A stretch of 64,000 nt of DNA from Silene latifolia. Its lineage: Eukaryota; Streptophyta; Magnoliopsida; Caryophyllales; Caryophyllaceae. This document shows positions 19,608-30,480 of the stretch, in pieces (within the stretch, counting starts at the first letter, position 1; every line of letters begins with the position of its first letter). The translations under genes were made by a program, and so were the position numbers. The notes under the pieces are model-generated. The model was not told where the DNA came from. It searched no databases and saw nothing but the letters and a program-made list of their open reading frames with translations. The stretch is from assembly GCF_048544455.1 (NCBI RefSeq), contig NC_133537.1:69721634-69785633 (forward strand), written 5' to 3'.

Positions 19608-20931
19608 TAATACGTGCATTTTATATAGTCTTTTTAAGCCTTTTTATGCACGTATTTCTATGCTTTTCTCGTAGTTTTATGCTACGAAATGCCCCGAATA
19701 TGCTACTTTGGTTTATTTTGTCTTATTTGCAGGAATGAACCAGAAAGTAGTGAAATCGGGCCTTTTACCGTCCGTTTTGCATGCATTTGGAGGAAGAGTG
19801 AATTTGGAGCGGAATTATTGCTGTCTTGGGATGCGTGAAGCTGTCTCGGGAGTTAAAAGGACAAGTCAAAGTCAAACTAACGAGATTAATGAGCTGCTGA
19901 AGTCAAGATTCACTCGATCGAGTACTTAACTGGTCGATCGAGTGGTTTTAGGTCAAATAATCTGTCGATCGAGTACTTTAGTTGGTCGATCGAACAGTTC
20001 CATATTAGTGTTTAGTCGATCGAGCACTTTGTTTGGTCGATCGAACGGTTTGAGCCTGAGTTTGCTCGATCGAGTGGTTTAAAACCACTCGATCGAGTGG
20101 ATTCTCTTACGGGCTGGGCTTTTAGTTTATTTCCGTCGATTAGGTTAAATAAATCTTATTTTCTTATAAATAGGAGAGTTAGGACGTCAGTTGAAGGGGG
20201 CTTCTCCTCTCTTATTATTCCAATACACTGTTACTGTTACTTTGTTCCTCTTTAATTCCGGATTTATCTCTGTAATTCATTCTTTCCCTTACTCTTATTT
20301 TAATGCTTACTTCTTCTTTATTTCTTGTTCTTGCTTATTTAATTATGTCTAGCTAATTCTTTCTGCTAGGATTAGGGTAGTCAATGGACTGTTGTTAACT
20401 GCTGATTAGGTTAATAGATTCGTCGTTGTCGTTGTAGTCTATGTTGATAATCGCTGCTATAACTGTATCCTGCTAGTTGATTCGAAGCATTTAGCCTTTT
20501 CATTTAGGTAAGCCGTGACCTAGACCGAAAGGTTGGAAGAGGTGAGACCCGCAGTGAACAATAGGATGCTTTAGTGAGGGCGAAAGTTAAGCTAATAGCA
20601 TTTTAGGGTGAATTGAAACCGAAAGGAGATATTCATTGCCCCTTAGACCGACACATCGACTAATCTGTGCCCTTAGCTGCAATTGACTACGTTCATTCAT
20701 GACCCGAAATCCTAATTTCCCTTTCTCTTACTGTTAATTTCTCTTGTCTTTATCACTCTTGCCTTAGCCTCTCTAGTTTAGTCAAAATATTTAAAACCCC
20801 CATTAGTGACATTAGACAGACCGAGTAGACAAGTGAATAGTGACCGACTCCTTGTGGAGATCGACCCTACTTACCGCTGACTTCTGTTAGTTGTACTTAG
20901 GTATTTATTTTTGGTACATAACGACGTATCA
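19608..20931 (+). repeat. E3 3' LTR
   Basis: Near-identical to 6760-8085, beginning TAATACG and ending GACGTATCA. It contains the palindrome cluster 19911-20098 and a TATA box at 20164-20173. The target duplication AAAGC follows. Confidence 0.93.
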
Positions 20932-20936
20932 AAAGC

Positions 20937-21068
20937 CTCTTGGACTATTGTCCTCATATCATTCCCAACAATGAGAGTGAAGTGCTCAAGTGGGTCAATG
21001 CTCAAGACCAGATATTCAAGCCGCTGGATGCTGCGAAAGAGACCTTCGAGGAGGAACATGATGATTAG
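20937..21068 (+). pseudogene. E2 gag-derived ORF, C-terminal 43 codons
   Basis: Continues the 5830-6759 frame directly after the AAAGC duplication, without frameshift, and stops at TAG 21066-21068. The end is acidic (ETFEEEHDD). A PHIIPN-WVNAQD stretch precedes it. No protease or pol follows. Confidence 0.75.
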
Positions 21069-24000
21069 GAGTTCGTATATACGATTGAGTCCAAGTCCGA
21101 GTCCGAGTCTTAGGCTTTCTCATATCTATCCTAGTGTCTGTCCTTTTATTCCTAAATGACAACTGGGGGCCATGAGTCACATATATTCATCGAGTCTGTG
21201 CTAAACTCTTATTTATCTAAATAAAAGCACAATTTCCTACTATCATATATTCTCCCCTTTACCATTTCCCGTTGACAACGAGAATTGATTCGAGAATTGA
21301 TTTAAAACAAACAATATGTTCCAATTAAATGTGAGTACACTCGAGTGACGTTCCGTACCGAGTAAGCAGACGACTCGAAACTCCGTGTCCATCTCTTTAC
21401 CTCTTCCATGTCTGGCAATAGAAACCTTTCATTAGCACCCGATCTAGAACGAGCTCTCATTCAAAGGGATCCTACGACAAACCAGAACATCTCCTTGTCC
21501 ATGGTCAATGACAGAAGGCAAGCTCATTCCCCACAAAAACATCCCATCACCAAATATCAACCTCTCACCAACGGGTACATCCTTGTCTGCACCTCTACCT
21601 TCCTCGAACGAAGGACGACAAAAAACCAATATATCCAAAGCAAAACCAAAGCGAAAGGCCGAAATCAAAGGCCCAAGCTAATATCCTTTCACCCAAAGCC
21701 AAAGCGAAAGGCCAAAATCAAAGGCCCAAGCCAAAAGTCATTCACCCAATGCCAAAGCAAATCCAAGCAAAAACAAAGGCAAAAACCAAAGCCAAGGCCG
21801 AAGCCAAGGCCTAAGCCAAAATCAAAATAAAACCAGATTGAAAACCTTCTCGAAAGGCCGAAATCCCAAAAAGCACAAACAAACGTCTAACAAAATGTTG
21901 GGCTAAAGCCAAAACAAAAAATGAAATAGCGAAATTTAAATTCGCTATTTCCACAAATTCCAAACGACGAAATGCAAAACCGTCACTTTTCAAAAATAAA
22001 ATAACGGAATTCAAAATTCGTTATTTTCCCACAATTTCAAATGACGAAATGCAAATCCGTCGCTTTTCAAAAATGAAATAACGGAATTCAAGATTCGTTA
22101 TTTTCCCACAATTTCAAATGACGAATTTAAAACCGTCCTTTTTCAAACAAAAATGAAATAACGGAATTCAAGATTCCTTATTTTCCCACAATTTCAAATA
22201 ACGGAATTAAACCGTCACTTTTCAAACTTCAGACCAATAAGTCCAACACCAAAATACAAAGTCCAGGACCAACAAGTCCAAAGTCTAGGACCCATGAGTC
22301 CAAAACACCAAGTCCACGACCAACAAGTCCAAAGCCCGGGACCCATGAGTCCAAAACACAAAGTCCAGGACCAACAAGTCCAAAGCCCAGGACCCATGAG
22401 TCCAAAACACCAAGTCCAGGACCAACAAGTCCAAAGACCAAGGCCAATAAATCCAAAATACAAAATCACGGACCAACAAGTCCCAAACACCAAACACTAA
22501 AACCTCAACCAAAACTGCTTCACCCCTAAGTCCTTCTAGAGACTGCTACAGGGAAACCTATCTAGGATCCTGAAGATTCCCCTCGAGATCATAACCAACA
22601 CTGCTTCACCCCTAAGTCCTTCTAGAGACTGTTATAGGGAGAACTATCTAGGCTTCTGAGGATTCCCCTCAAGCTCGTAATATCACACCTTAACATTTAA
22701 GGTCCAGACATGGGAATCTGATCCCACATTAATTACCAGGCATTTCGTGCTCAGGCCACATCAAGCTTGAGACCCCATTCCGCACAACATTACAGGTCGT
22801 AACCCATCGGCCTAAACACCACAAAATACAAACTCCGGATTTTTATCTGTCAAACAAACCTTTTATTACCAAGATTCACATTCCAAAATGCCGAAGCCAT
22901 TTTCACCTTAACCCAGATACGGAGTCTTCAAAAGGATTGCTCCTCGGAACGGGACATGCCCATTTCATTCTTAGAGTTTACTGTTTAGTGTGCTCACATA
23001 ACAAGAAACATTTTAACAAACTACGCCTCTTAGATTCATGATGAAGAGGGATTTCTATCCAATCAACCTTCGAGTCACCAAAAGGAATTCACCGTCGTGA
23101 CCCTCAACTCCATATTTTATCTGTCAAACAAATCTATTATTACCAAGCTCCACATTTCATATGTCAAAACCATTTTCACCCTGACCCAGATAAGAAGTCC
23201 TCGAATGCTTTGCTACCGAGAACGGGACATACCTAGTCTACCCTTAGGGTCCACTTTTTAGTGTGCTCACATGATAGGGAACATTTTCACAAATTACACC
23301 TCTTCGATTCATGATCAAGGAGGGATTCTCTCAAATCAATTTTCGAGTCGCCAAACAGCTTTTACCGTCGTGACCCCCACACTTTAAGGTCCTAACAACT
23401 CGCTTAGGCACACATTCAGACGAGTCACCAGACGAAATTTACCGTCGTGACCCTCACACTGTAAGGTCCTAACAACTCGCTTAGGCACAAACACATCCTG
23501 AACTACGATCTGGATTGATTTCACTTCACGCGAATATGTAGGCAGTCCTTCAAGGACACAACCATACACCTTAAAATCACTTTAAGGTCCTAACAATTCC
23601 CTTAGGCACACATTCAGAACTACGTTCTGGTTGATTTCGCAAACACGCGAATACGTAGGCAGTCCTATTACGAGGACACAACCATACATCTCAAAATCAC
23701 TTTAAGGTCCTAACAACTCGCTTAGGCACACACACTCAGAACTACGATCTGGTTTGATTTCGCAAACACGCGAATACGTAGGCAGTCCCCCAACAAGGAC
23801 GCAACCGCACACCCATTTCAATCTCAACCATCAACATCAATCCTCAAAACAGCCCACCCAGCTGCAAAAATTAATCTTATACTTCTTTACTGGGGGCTTC
23901 TCTTTCAAGACGCCACCCATCCTTTGTCCTCAAACATCTTTTGAGTCTCAACTACAGTCCAAAATAAAACCGCCCATAGCCTAGTGCTCGGTCCGGACAA

Positions 24001-25536
24001 TGACAAGGTCTTGGTTCCGCTCTCCGAATCATCAAAACTCGAGAAGGGATCTCAAAACAAGCAAGCGAAGGCAAATGATGTCTGAAGAAGATAATCAATT
24101 CGTGTTCCCCAGCCGAGCGAACCTTCTACTCCAGGGATTTGATACGCGTTGTCACCCTTTCTTGGCCAGGAGTTGCACTTACATGTGCAAAGTCTGTCAG
24201 AGTCACCCTTGCGTCGTGTCGACACTGAATTTGCATCACGTTCACGACATCCTATATGACAGTTTGTCGGTATGCGTGCGTGTGAGTCAATGTCGCAACG
24301 GTCACGTGTCTCCAATCTATTAAATCACAGATCTACGAGTAACAAGACTCGCCTTTAAACTTCAAAACTTTCAAAACTTCTCTCCCCCCTCATGTGAGAT
24401 ATTACATGCTAGTTGCTTATATGCTAACTGCTCACATGCTTATGTGCCTACGTGCCTGCATTCAACGTGCTTGTCTATGCGACTGCGGATTTGTGTGGTC
24501 ACTAACCATACACGTAATCTGGAGAAGACAAACTCACTCCGACTGAGTATTGGGTTCTTCCCAACAAACGGCGACCCATCAAGTCCAAGAGCTTTAACCC
24601 CGCCGATTACATGGCATACGGTACCTTCCAGCGAGCGACAACTCATATCCCCGGCGAGTCCTGAGAAGTTTCTAATTCTCCAGTGAGTGCCGATTTTCAA
24701 ATGAAAGTCCCACAGGTCTTTCAAAGATCCTCACAACATCATTCATGATCCCGATGCGGCGCTCTCCCTAAATGGTTTTCCAGAGAGCCTTGCTCAAATG
24801 ATTTATCCCAATGGAGCTCGTTTAGGGCACCCATCAAGTTGGAGTTCGTTGCTCCCTAGCCGAACCTATCACCGTCAACCTGGTTGGAAGTCATTACCAG
24901 ACAATATCTTGGAATAAGCCCGATGTTTCAGGCTATTTCCCACATTCGATCATCCGACCATCAATGGTTGGCGAGCCTCAAAACGTACCTTGAGTATGGC
25001 TGGCGAGCCTTACATTGCATATGTCTAGCGAGCCTTTGTCCGCAAATAAGATACAACTCAAGAAAGTATCCCGAAGATGCGTCGGGTACGACTCCTTTTC
25101 ACCGGCTGGCGAGCCTTTGTGCGCAAACAATTGAAGGACATATCCCGAAGATGCCTCAAGTATGACTCCTTCCTATGGCTGCCGAGCCTTAAAATGCACC
25201 ACCTTCAACACCGGCTGGCGAGCCTTTGCGCGCAAAAGATTCAAGGACATATCCCGAAGATGCCTCAAGTATGACTCCTTCTTATGGCCGGCGAGCCTTT
25301 TTACGTAGTCTAAGGGACTTTAAATGACCCGAATCGGAATTCGACAGACTCGAAACTGTTCCCGACGGCAGGTCCTTGACTCGAATCATCGATTCGCCTC
25401 GACGTCGCCCTTCCCGACGGCAGGTCCTTGGCTCAAACCCTTTTGAGTCGCCTCGAAGTCGCAATGGTCTTCAGGTTGTAATCTTCGATTGACCTGGAGA
25501 TTATACTTTGACTTTCGCCCTGTCCAAGCCTCACTC
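21069..25536 (+). other. E2 3' untranslated interior: series of different tandem arrays
   Basis: A 4.5-kb stretch without coding signal, built from at least six successive unrelated short arrays: a CAAAGCCAAGGC-type array (21640-21830); a 70-80-bp AACGGAATTCAAGATTCGTT array (21930-22220); a 36-bp CCAACAAGTCCAAAGCC array (22250-22500); a duplicated 87-bp CTGCTTCACCCCTAAGTCC block (22510-22680); two or more 300-bp blocks (22840-23380); and 110-130-bp units with TAAGGTCCTAACAACTCGC (23380-23800). A GGCGAGCCTTTG-based set follows (24960-25300). Open frames here (for example 21408-21830, 22215-22493) are repeat translations. Confidence 0.8.
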
Positions 25537-25549
25537 AAAGTGGGGGCTC
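25537..25549 (+). other. E2 polypurine tract
   Basis: AAAGTGGGGGCTC directly before the 3' LTR TG; purine-rich with a short pyrimidine end, as seen in Tat/Ogre elements. Confidence 0.7.
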
Positions 25550-28304
25550 TGTAGATACCCAGTATCTGCACCTTCCAAAATCCACCCGATGATGATCGGA
25601 CTATAACGTGTTTTTGATATGCGTGCGTGGATTGGCTATGCATGAGACGGTTTAATGCGCTACTCGAATATGAAAAATGATTTCAAAAATGGTTTTCTAA
25701 CTTCATTTGTATTAAAATAACACTATTTAGGGTTAAAACCGTCTTCTGACCCAAAACCGACTCAGAAACCCGCAACTCGAGTCAAACCGAGTCAACTCAA
25801 ATCCCAAATGTCGAAAATAATTCCATGAATGTTTTCATCATGTCATTTCCATTAAAATGACCCTAATTAGAGTCAAAACCGATACCGGGCCAAAAACAGA
25901 CTCGAAATTCAAATCCCGACTCACACGGGTCAAACCCGAGTAAAGCACACAAAACACCTACCTCAAGTAACACCAAAATCATCTTATTAGATGCCCATAT
26001 TGTTACACGACATCTTATATGAATGCCACATATCAACAATGGATGGAGAATTGGCCACGTCCAAATTAAAAGGGACAATACACCCCTTTCCATCACGAGG
26101 TGGCTCGCGCCTCTTTAGGCCATCTGCTTAGCCTCTAAGCAAAATCAACCGACCTACCAACCCACATTTCTCTATAAATACCAACCATCATATAACACAA
26201 TCCTCACGCGAGAGTCCGCCCCCTCCTTCTCCCTTAAATTTCTAGACCCGACTTCCTAAGTCACAAAATCGACACGTGTTTACGACCTACCGATCGTAAA
26301 CAAAAGCCTTACACATTTTGTTTGGTACCGTCGCCGTGCATTCGACCGACCCATTCGACCAACTCAACTCATTAATCAACATGTTTTAATCAACATATTT
26401 TCAAATCAAAATCCTTTTTTAAGGCACCTTTTTAAACTTCTTTAATCGCGATTAGTCACAACGAGAAAACCGTCTCCAAAATCGTCTACTTCGTAAACAT
26501 CAATACACGCAAGTTTGAGGGTGTAAATATCTCACTTATTTCATGTCTTTACTGTTTTCATGAGTTTATATGCATGAACAATGCATAACACGATTCAAAT
26601 ATAGGTTAGACGAGCAAAACTGTGTTTTGGCCTGAGACAGGAGCTCCTTGCTATGCAGGGAGGCTCGCGCCTCTTGTGGGTGTCCGGGTTAGACTCATCC
26701 GTGTTTTTTCTCGTCTTTCCTCTTTATTCATTTCTTATTTGTAATCGGTTTTTACCATTTCAAATGTTTCAAATCATTTTTATGACAAACGTTTTAGCCA
26801 TAAATTATAATCACCCTTGGTTCCATATACCATGACGGTTTAATCCGTGACTCGGTCATATTAATTGGTTAATTACATTTTAAAGGAAATCCTTTTCTTT
26901 TATTTACCATTTTAATTCATTTTTATGATAAACATATTTTGACCATGACAAAAATCATCCTTGGTTCTTTATACCATGACGGTTTATTCCGTGACTCGAT
27001 GATATTATTTGGTTACTTACAAATGAAAGGGTATTTTAAACACCTTTTATTTTATTTACCATTTTTCTCATTTGTTTACATTTGTAGACATATTAGTCAT
27101 GATTCATAATCATCCTTGGTTCTTTATACCATGTTGGTTTAATCCGAGTACGGTGATAAATATCGACTAATTACAAATAAATGAACTTAACATATTTAGT
27201 TCATATCAAAAAAATTACATTTTTATTTATAAATTATACTTTTCAAACTTGCGAATCCGACAATGAATATTACTAACATAATAATAATTATTCCAAGTCA
27301 TGTAAACAAAATTTGCAAATCTTTTATCATAAATATGGTTTTAAATAACCTTTTCAAGAACCAGGAGATGCCCCCTTAGGTCGGCTCATGGCTCGCGCCC
27401 CAAGCGGCCGTCTGTTTCCATCTTTCAAAACCAGGGCATAGCCCTTTATCTCGCCAATAGGCTCGCGCCTTAACAGGGCTGCCTGACACTGTTCTGTCCC
27501 ATTTTGATACTTGTCTAGGACGATCCCGATTACGGTTAATCCGAATACATGACGGATCAGATTGACAAGCTTACGTTTTTACACTTTATCATTTGACACC
27601 CTTTTTCAATAAATGGATCGTGTTAAGCATCATACCCCGAACTTGGTAAATGGATGTTTAATTTTCGTTTTCACATGTAAATCAATCTAAATCCAACTTG
27701 ACATCTTATGCTTGATATTTTGATTAACAAACCGACTTAGAAAGCTCACATGTTAGGTTAAACTTTTGGATGCGCATTCATGCATTTACACCGTTTTATC
27801 AACTTTTGCACTTAAACAACCACGATCGATCAGTAGAGGCCGCTAACGCGGGCGGGGTTGGGTGTCCGATTAAAGGGCTTCCCAATACGTACCCTCAACC
27901 CTTACTCAGAACCTTTGGATAGTGGATGGCCTTATCCAGGGCGCACGAGAGTCATTTTAGGCATAGAATGCTAAAAGGGAGACGAATCCTTATCTTTTGT
28001 ACCTATGTCAAACACTACTTTGTGCTTCGTTTGACCGAGGTATAAAGTGGATTTGAACGGGTTCCAGGCATCCCACAAATACTTGGTGGCGACTACGAAC
28101 ATCTCTAACCGTTTCAAGACCTTCACCGAAACGAAACCGACCGATCTAAAACGATTCGGTCGAAAGCATTTTTACGCCGCCGAGCGTGGCTTTTAAAAGA
28201 CCGCTGCCATTGTCCACAGATCAGCTGGGCATATGCAGGTGGCCCGTCACCGCAGATCGGTAGGTGGCCCAAATCCACAGACCGGCCTGTGGCCCATGTC
28301 CACA
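25550..28304 (+). repeat. E2 3' LTR
   Basis: Collinear with 399-3166, starting TGTAGATACCCAG and ending CCACA before GTACT. TATA at 26172-26180, three internal tandem units at about 26805-27180, and the hairpin phrase GGCTCGCGCC are all conserved. Confidence 0.93.
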
Positions 28305-28384
28305 GTACTCTACTTGCTCCTCGTGGATTCGACCCCCAAGTGCTATAACACGCCGTGCGCTTGCGGTTCTCTAAAACCCCATCA
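28305..28384 (+). mobile_element. E1 LTR, final 75 bases after the E2 insertion
   Basis: After the GTACT duplication the text resumes the E1 LTR: CTACTTGCTCC..CGTGGATTCGACCC matches the E7 LTR near 40165-40195, then diverges and ends CCCCATCA at 28384. The last 40 bases differ from E7, so E1 and E7 are different subfamilies or old copies. Confidence 0.75.
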
Positions 28385-28390
28385 AGTTTT

Positions 28391-28452
28391 TGGCGCCGTT
28401 GCCGGAGATCGAACCCGGGTCACCCGCATGACAGGCGGGAATACTTACCACT
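28391..28452 (-). ncRNA. E1 primer-binding site extended into a 62-nt tRNA-Asp(GUC) copy
   Basis: Starts as a PBS (TGGCGCCGTTGCCGG) but the match to the complement of plant tRNA-Asp goes on through the T arm (GATCGAACCCGGGTCA), anticodon arm (CCCGCATGACAGGCGGG; anticodon GTC on the minus strand) into the D arm (TACTTACCACT). Two transitions differ from the tRNA I recall. It includes CCA, which plant nuclear tRNA genes do not encode, so it copies a mature tRNA. The 5' 12-14 bases of the tRNA are missing and the A box is incomplete, so it is not a tRNA gene. Confidence 0.85.
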
Positions 28453-30480
28453 GCCAAAAAAAAAAAATAATTGAAAAAAAAAACAAAACAACAAAAAAAC
28501 ATGTCTTTTAATTCGGTTTAATCCCTACACGTGTTCCTCTTGGGACGATGTAAATAAACAAGTGTGGGGAGAGAACATTAAATTTCAAAACATCAAAAAA
28601 TGTCCTTATTTTTCAAATATTAAAAATACCAAAAACATGTATTTCTTTTTCAAAAAATTTAAAATCCAAAAATACGCATTTAATTTTCAAAAATTTGAAA
28701 AACACAAAAATACGTTCGTTATTTTTCAAATTCTCTCCCTATATTAGTCCCATCGAGGACGATGCGAAAAATAAGTGTGGGGAGGGAAATATCCGCCTTG
28801 TGGATGTGTGTAAATAACATTTGTAAATTGTTGTAAATATATATACATATATACTTGTAAAATTGAGAAAATTTTAAAAATTGAAAAATTTCAAAAATCT
28901 TTACAAAAATATGTTCTTTATTTTCCAAATTCGCCCCCTACACTTTGTTCTATCGAGGACAATGTAAATTTCAAGTGTGGGGAGGGAAATATCTACTTTG
29001 TACATATTTGTAAATTTTTGCACAAAACATACATTTTTGTATATATTACTTGTAAATATTAGAAAATTTTCAAAAATGCCTAAAACTTGAAAATTTTCAA
29101 AAAGTCCAAAAATATTGCATTGTATATACATGTGTTTGGCTAACAAAGTGGCGTAGGTACATTGACCATCCAAGGCAAAAAGGAGACTAGAAGACCGCTT
29201 GGTATAAACGTTCTTATCTCATTCTCCTTTTCTGTTCTTTCTCTTTTTATATTGTTGTATAATATGGAGGAGGATGGGATTTTGTGCCTTGGATGTTCCC
29301 TCAGGGAACTTGGGGATTATTGGTGTTGATGTGTTGCTAGGATTAGTCGAACTTATTGCACGTTTAAATTCATGTTTGTTTAATTTCCGCATGCAATTGT
29401 CTCACGTATATATGTGTTGGTTGATAATTATAGTCTTGCACTTAGTTTGTACATAAATAGTTTTGCATGAAATGTGGTCAAGGAAGGGAAGTAAATACTC
29501 CAAGGATGAGTATGTTCTAATTGTGCCTTCCCCCTCCTCGTGGCTCGCACCCGTGACCAATTGGTTATTCATGAGAAAATGAGTTTGTCTAACGAGTCTA
29601 GACCGCCTTGTGAGACCAAGGACCGTAGGCTAGACCTAGTCTCGACCTAGCTACTCATATGTGAGGATTAGAGCCTCCTAGGGTCAGTGCATTCATACCT
29701 GACCCCCGCTTAGGATTGTGAGTAGGTCTCCTCGCGAGACGTGTTATGTCCAGACGCATAAGTGTGTCATTCCGTACTTAGACCGTACGTTGCTTTCTTT
29801 TTATGCACATCTTATGAAACGAGTTTGTTTACATATAGTTGCACCGCACATAGCCTAATAAGCCTTATTTTGACCCTTGCATTAGTTCCCCTTTTGATTC
29901 ACCCCTTTAGAGCCTTAGTCTATTTTATTTGGCATAACCACAATACATGCTACATTTCATAAATGACCTTCCTTGATCAAGAATAAGTCATGTTTGTAGT
30001 AGTGAGCTAGGAGGTTTCATGGGTCCTAATTAGTGGATGACATATGCATTCACTTGGGTCGGAATATTGGTTTTTATTTGGCATTTGTGCATAAATAAGA
30101 GGTTTGGAGAAAAAAAAAAAGAAAAAAAAAGAAGAGAAAATTAGAAAATTTTTGGAAAAACAACAAAAAGAGAAGTTGTGATTGTAAATACTTGTTTTAG
30201 AAATAGAGAAAGAACAAGCAACACCCCATTTAAAAAAAAAACACCCTCTTTCATCATTTAAGGGGTAGAAAAAGCCGTTGCTAGAAGGAAGGGCATATGA
30301 TGTTTTTCCAAAGTGAGTCAGGTTTGCACAATTTTTGCTTGATTTTGGGAAGCCAAGTTTCTTGTTAGGGTGTAGACGTTACTCATTGTTGAAATAAGGG
30401 GAGAAATTCATGTTTTCCAATTTGAGTCGGGTTTATGCAATTTTTGCATAGTTTTGATAATCAAATCTATGTTACGGTAT
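28453..30480 (+). other. E1 interior, non-coding (tail-like)
   Basis: Directly after the tRNA copy the interior is A-rich, then resembles an Athila 3' region: three modules with ATCGAGGACGATG and AAGTGTGGGGAGGG at about 28540-28570, 28750-28785 and 28950-28990, AT-rich spacers, and an A/G-rich tract at 30105-30240. No gag or pol ORF is present. E6 interrupts at 30481 and the interior resumes at 36533. Confidence 0.65.
28540..28990 (+). repeat. Three tandem PPT-like modules in E1
   Basis: Unit of about 205 bp: a GAGGACGATG-like phrase (first copy GGGACGATG), about 15 bases, AAGTGTGGGGAGAG or AAGTGTGGGGAGGG, then AT-rich sequence with AAAATTTCAAAAAT. The purine phrase resembles the true purine tract before the E7 LTR (AAGTGTGAGGAGATT at 37344). 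Confidence 0.7.

Larger units (their letters stand above)
6760..20931 (+). mobile_element. E3: non-autonomous Athila-type LTR retrotransposon
   Basis: It has two near-identical LTRs of about 1325 bp (6760-8085, 19608-20931), a tRNA-Asp PBS at 8091, a short ORF pair (8240-9570), a hairpin, an ACTCGATCGAGT array, then nested E4 and E5, and a 3' untranslated region ending in a purine tract. No pol is visible in the E3-own sequence. LTR copies differ at only a few sites in the stretches I compared, so this insertion looks younger than its E2 host. Athila assignment rests on the PBS, LTR ends TGATACG..GTATCA and the tail layout. Confidence 0.9.
399..28304 (+). mobile_element. E2: giant non-autonomous Ogre/Tat-type LTR retrotransposon (TR-GAG-like)
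   Basis: The element has two LTRs of about 2.76 kb, 27.9 kb total including a nested 14.2-kb Athila (E3). Without E3 and its duplication the body is about 13.7 kb. It has a PBS at 3170, a gag-derived ORF split at 6759/20937, a long tandem-repeat-rich tail and a purine tract before the 3' LTR. No protease, reverse transcriptase or integrase is visible between the LTRs, so it must be mobilised in trans. The PBS and the CxYHxxxGHDTExC knuckle of the ORF are what place it in the Tat/Ogre group. The family name is inference; the structure is directly seen. Confidence 0.88.

Noticed and set aside
21408..21830. 140-codon Lys/Pro/Gln-rich ORF
   Set aside because: Translation of a short tandem array in the E2 tail; no domain, no conserved start.
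22215..22512. Trp/Gly/Leu-rich minus-strand ORFs and a plus-strand counterpart
   Set aside because: All frames of a 36-bp array are open because the unit length is a multiple of three.
24000..24323. 107-codon ORF with several cysteines
   Set aside because: In the repeat-rich tail of E2, no motif spacing like a zinc finger and no similarity seen elsewhere in the window.
28391..28452. tRNA-Asp gene on the minus strand
   Set aside because: The 5' part of the tRNA is missing, CCA is encoded and the copy starts exactly at a PBS position, so it is a reverse-transcribed primer, not a gene.
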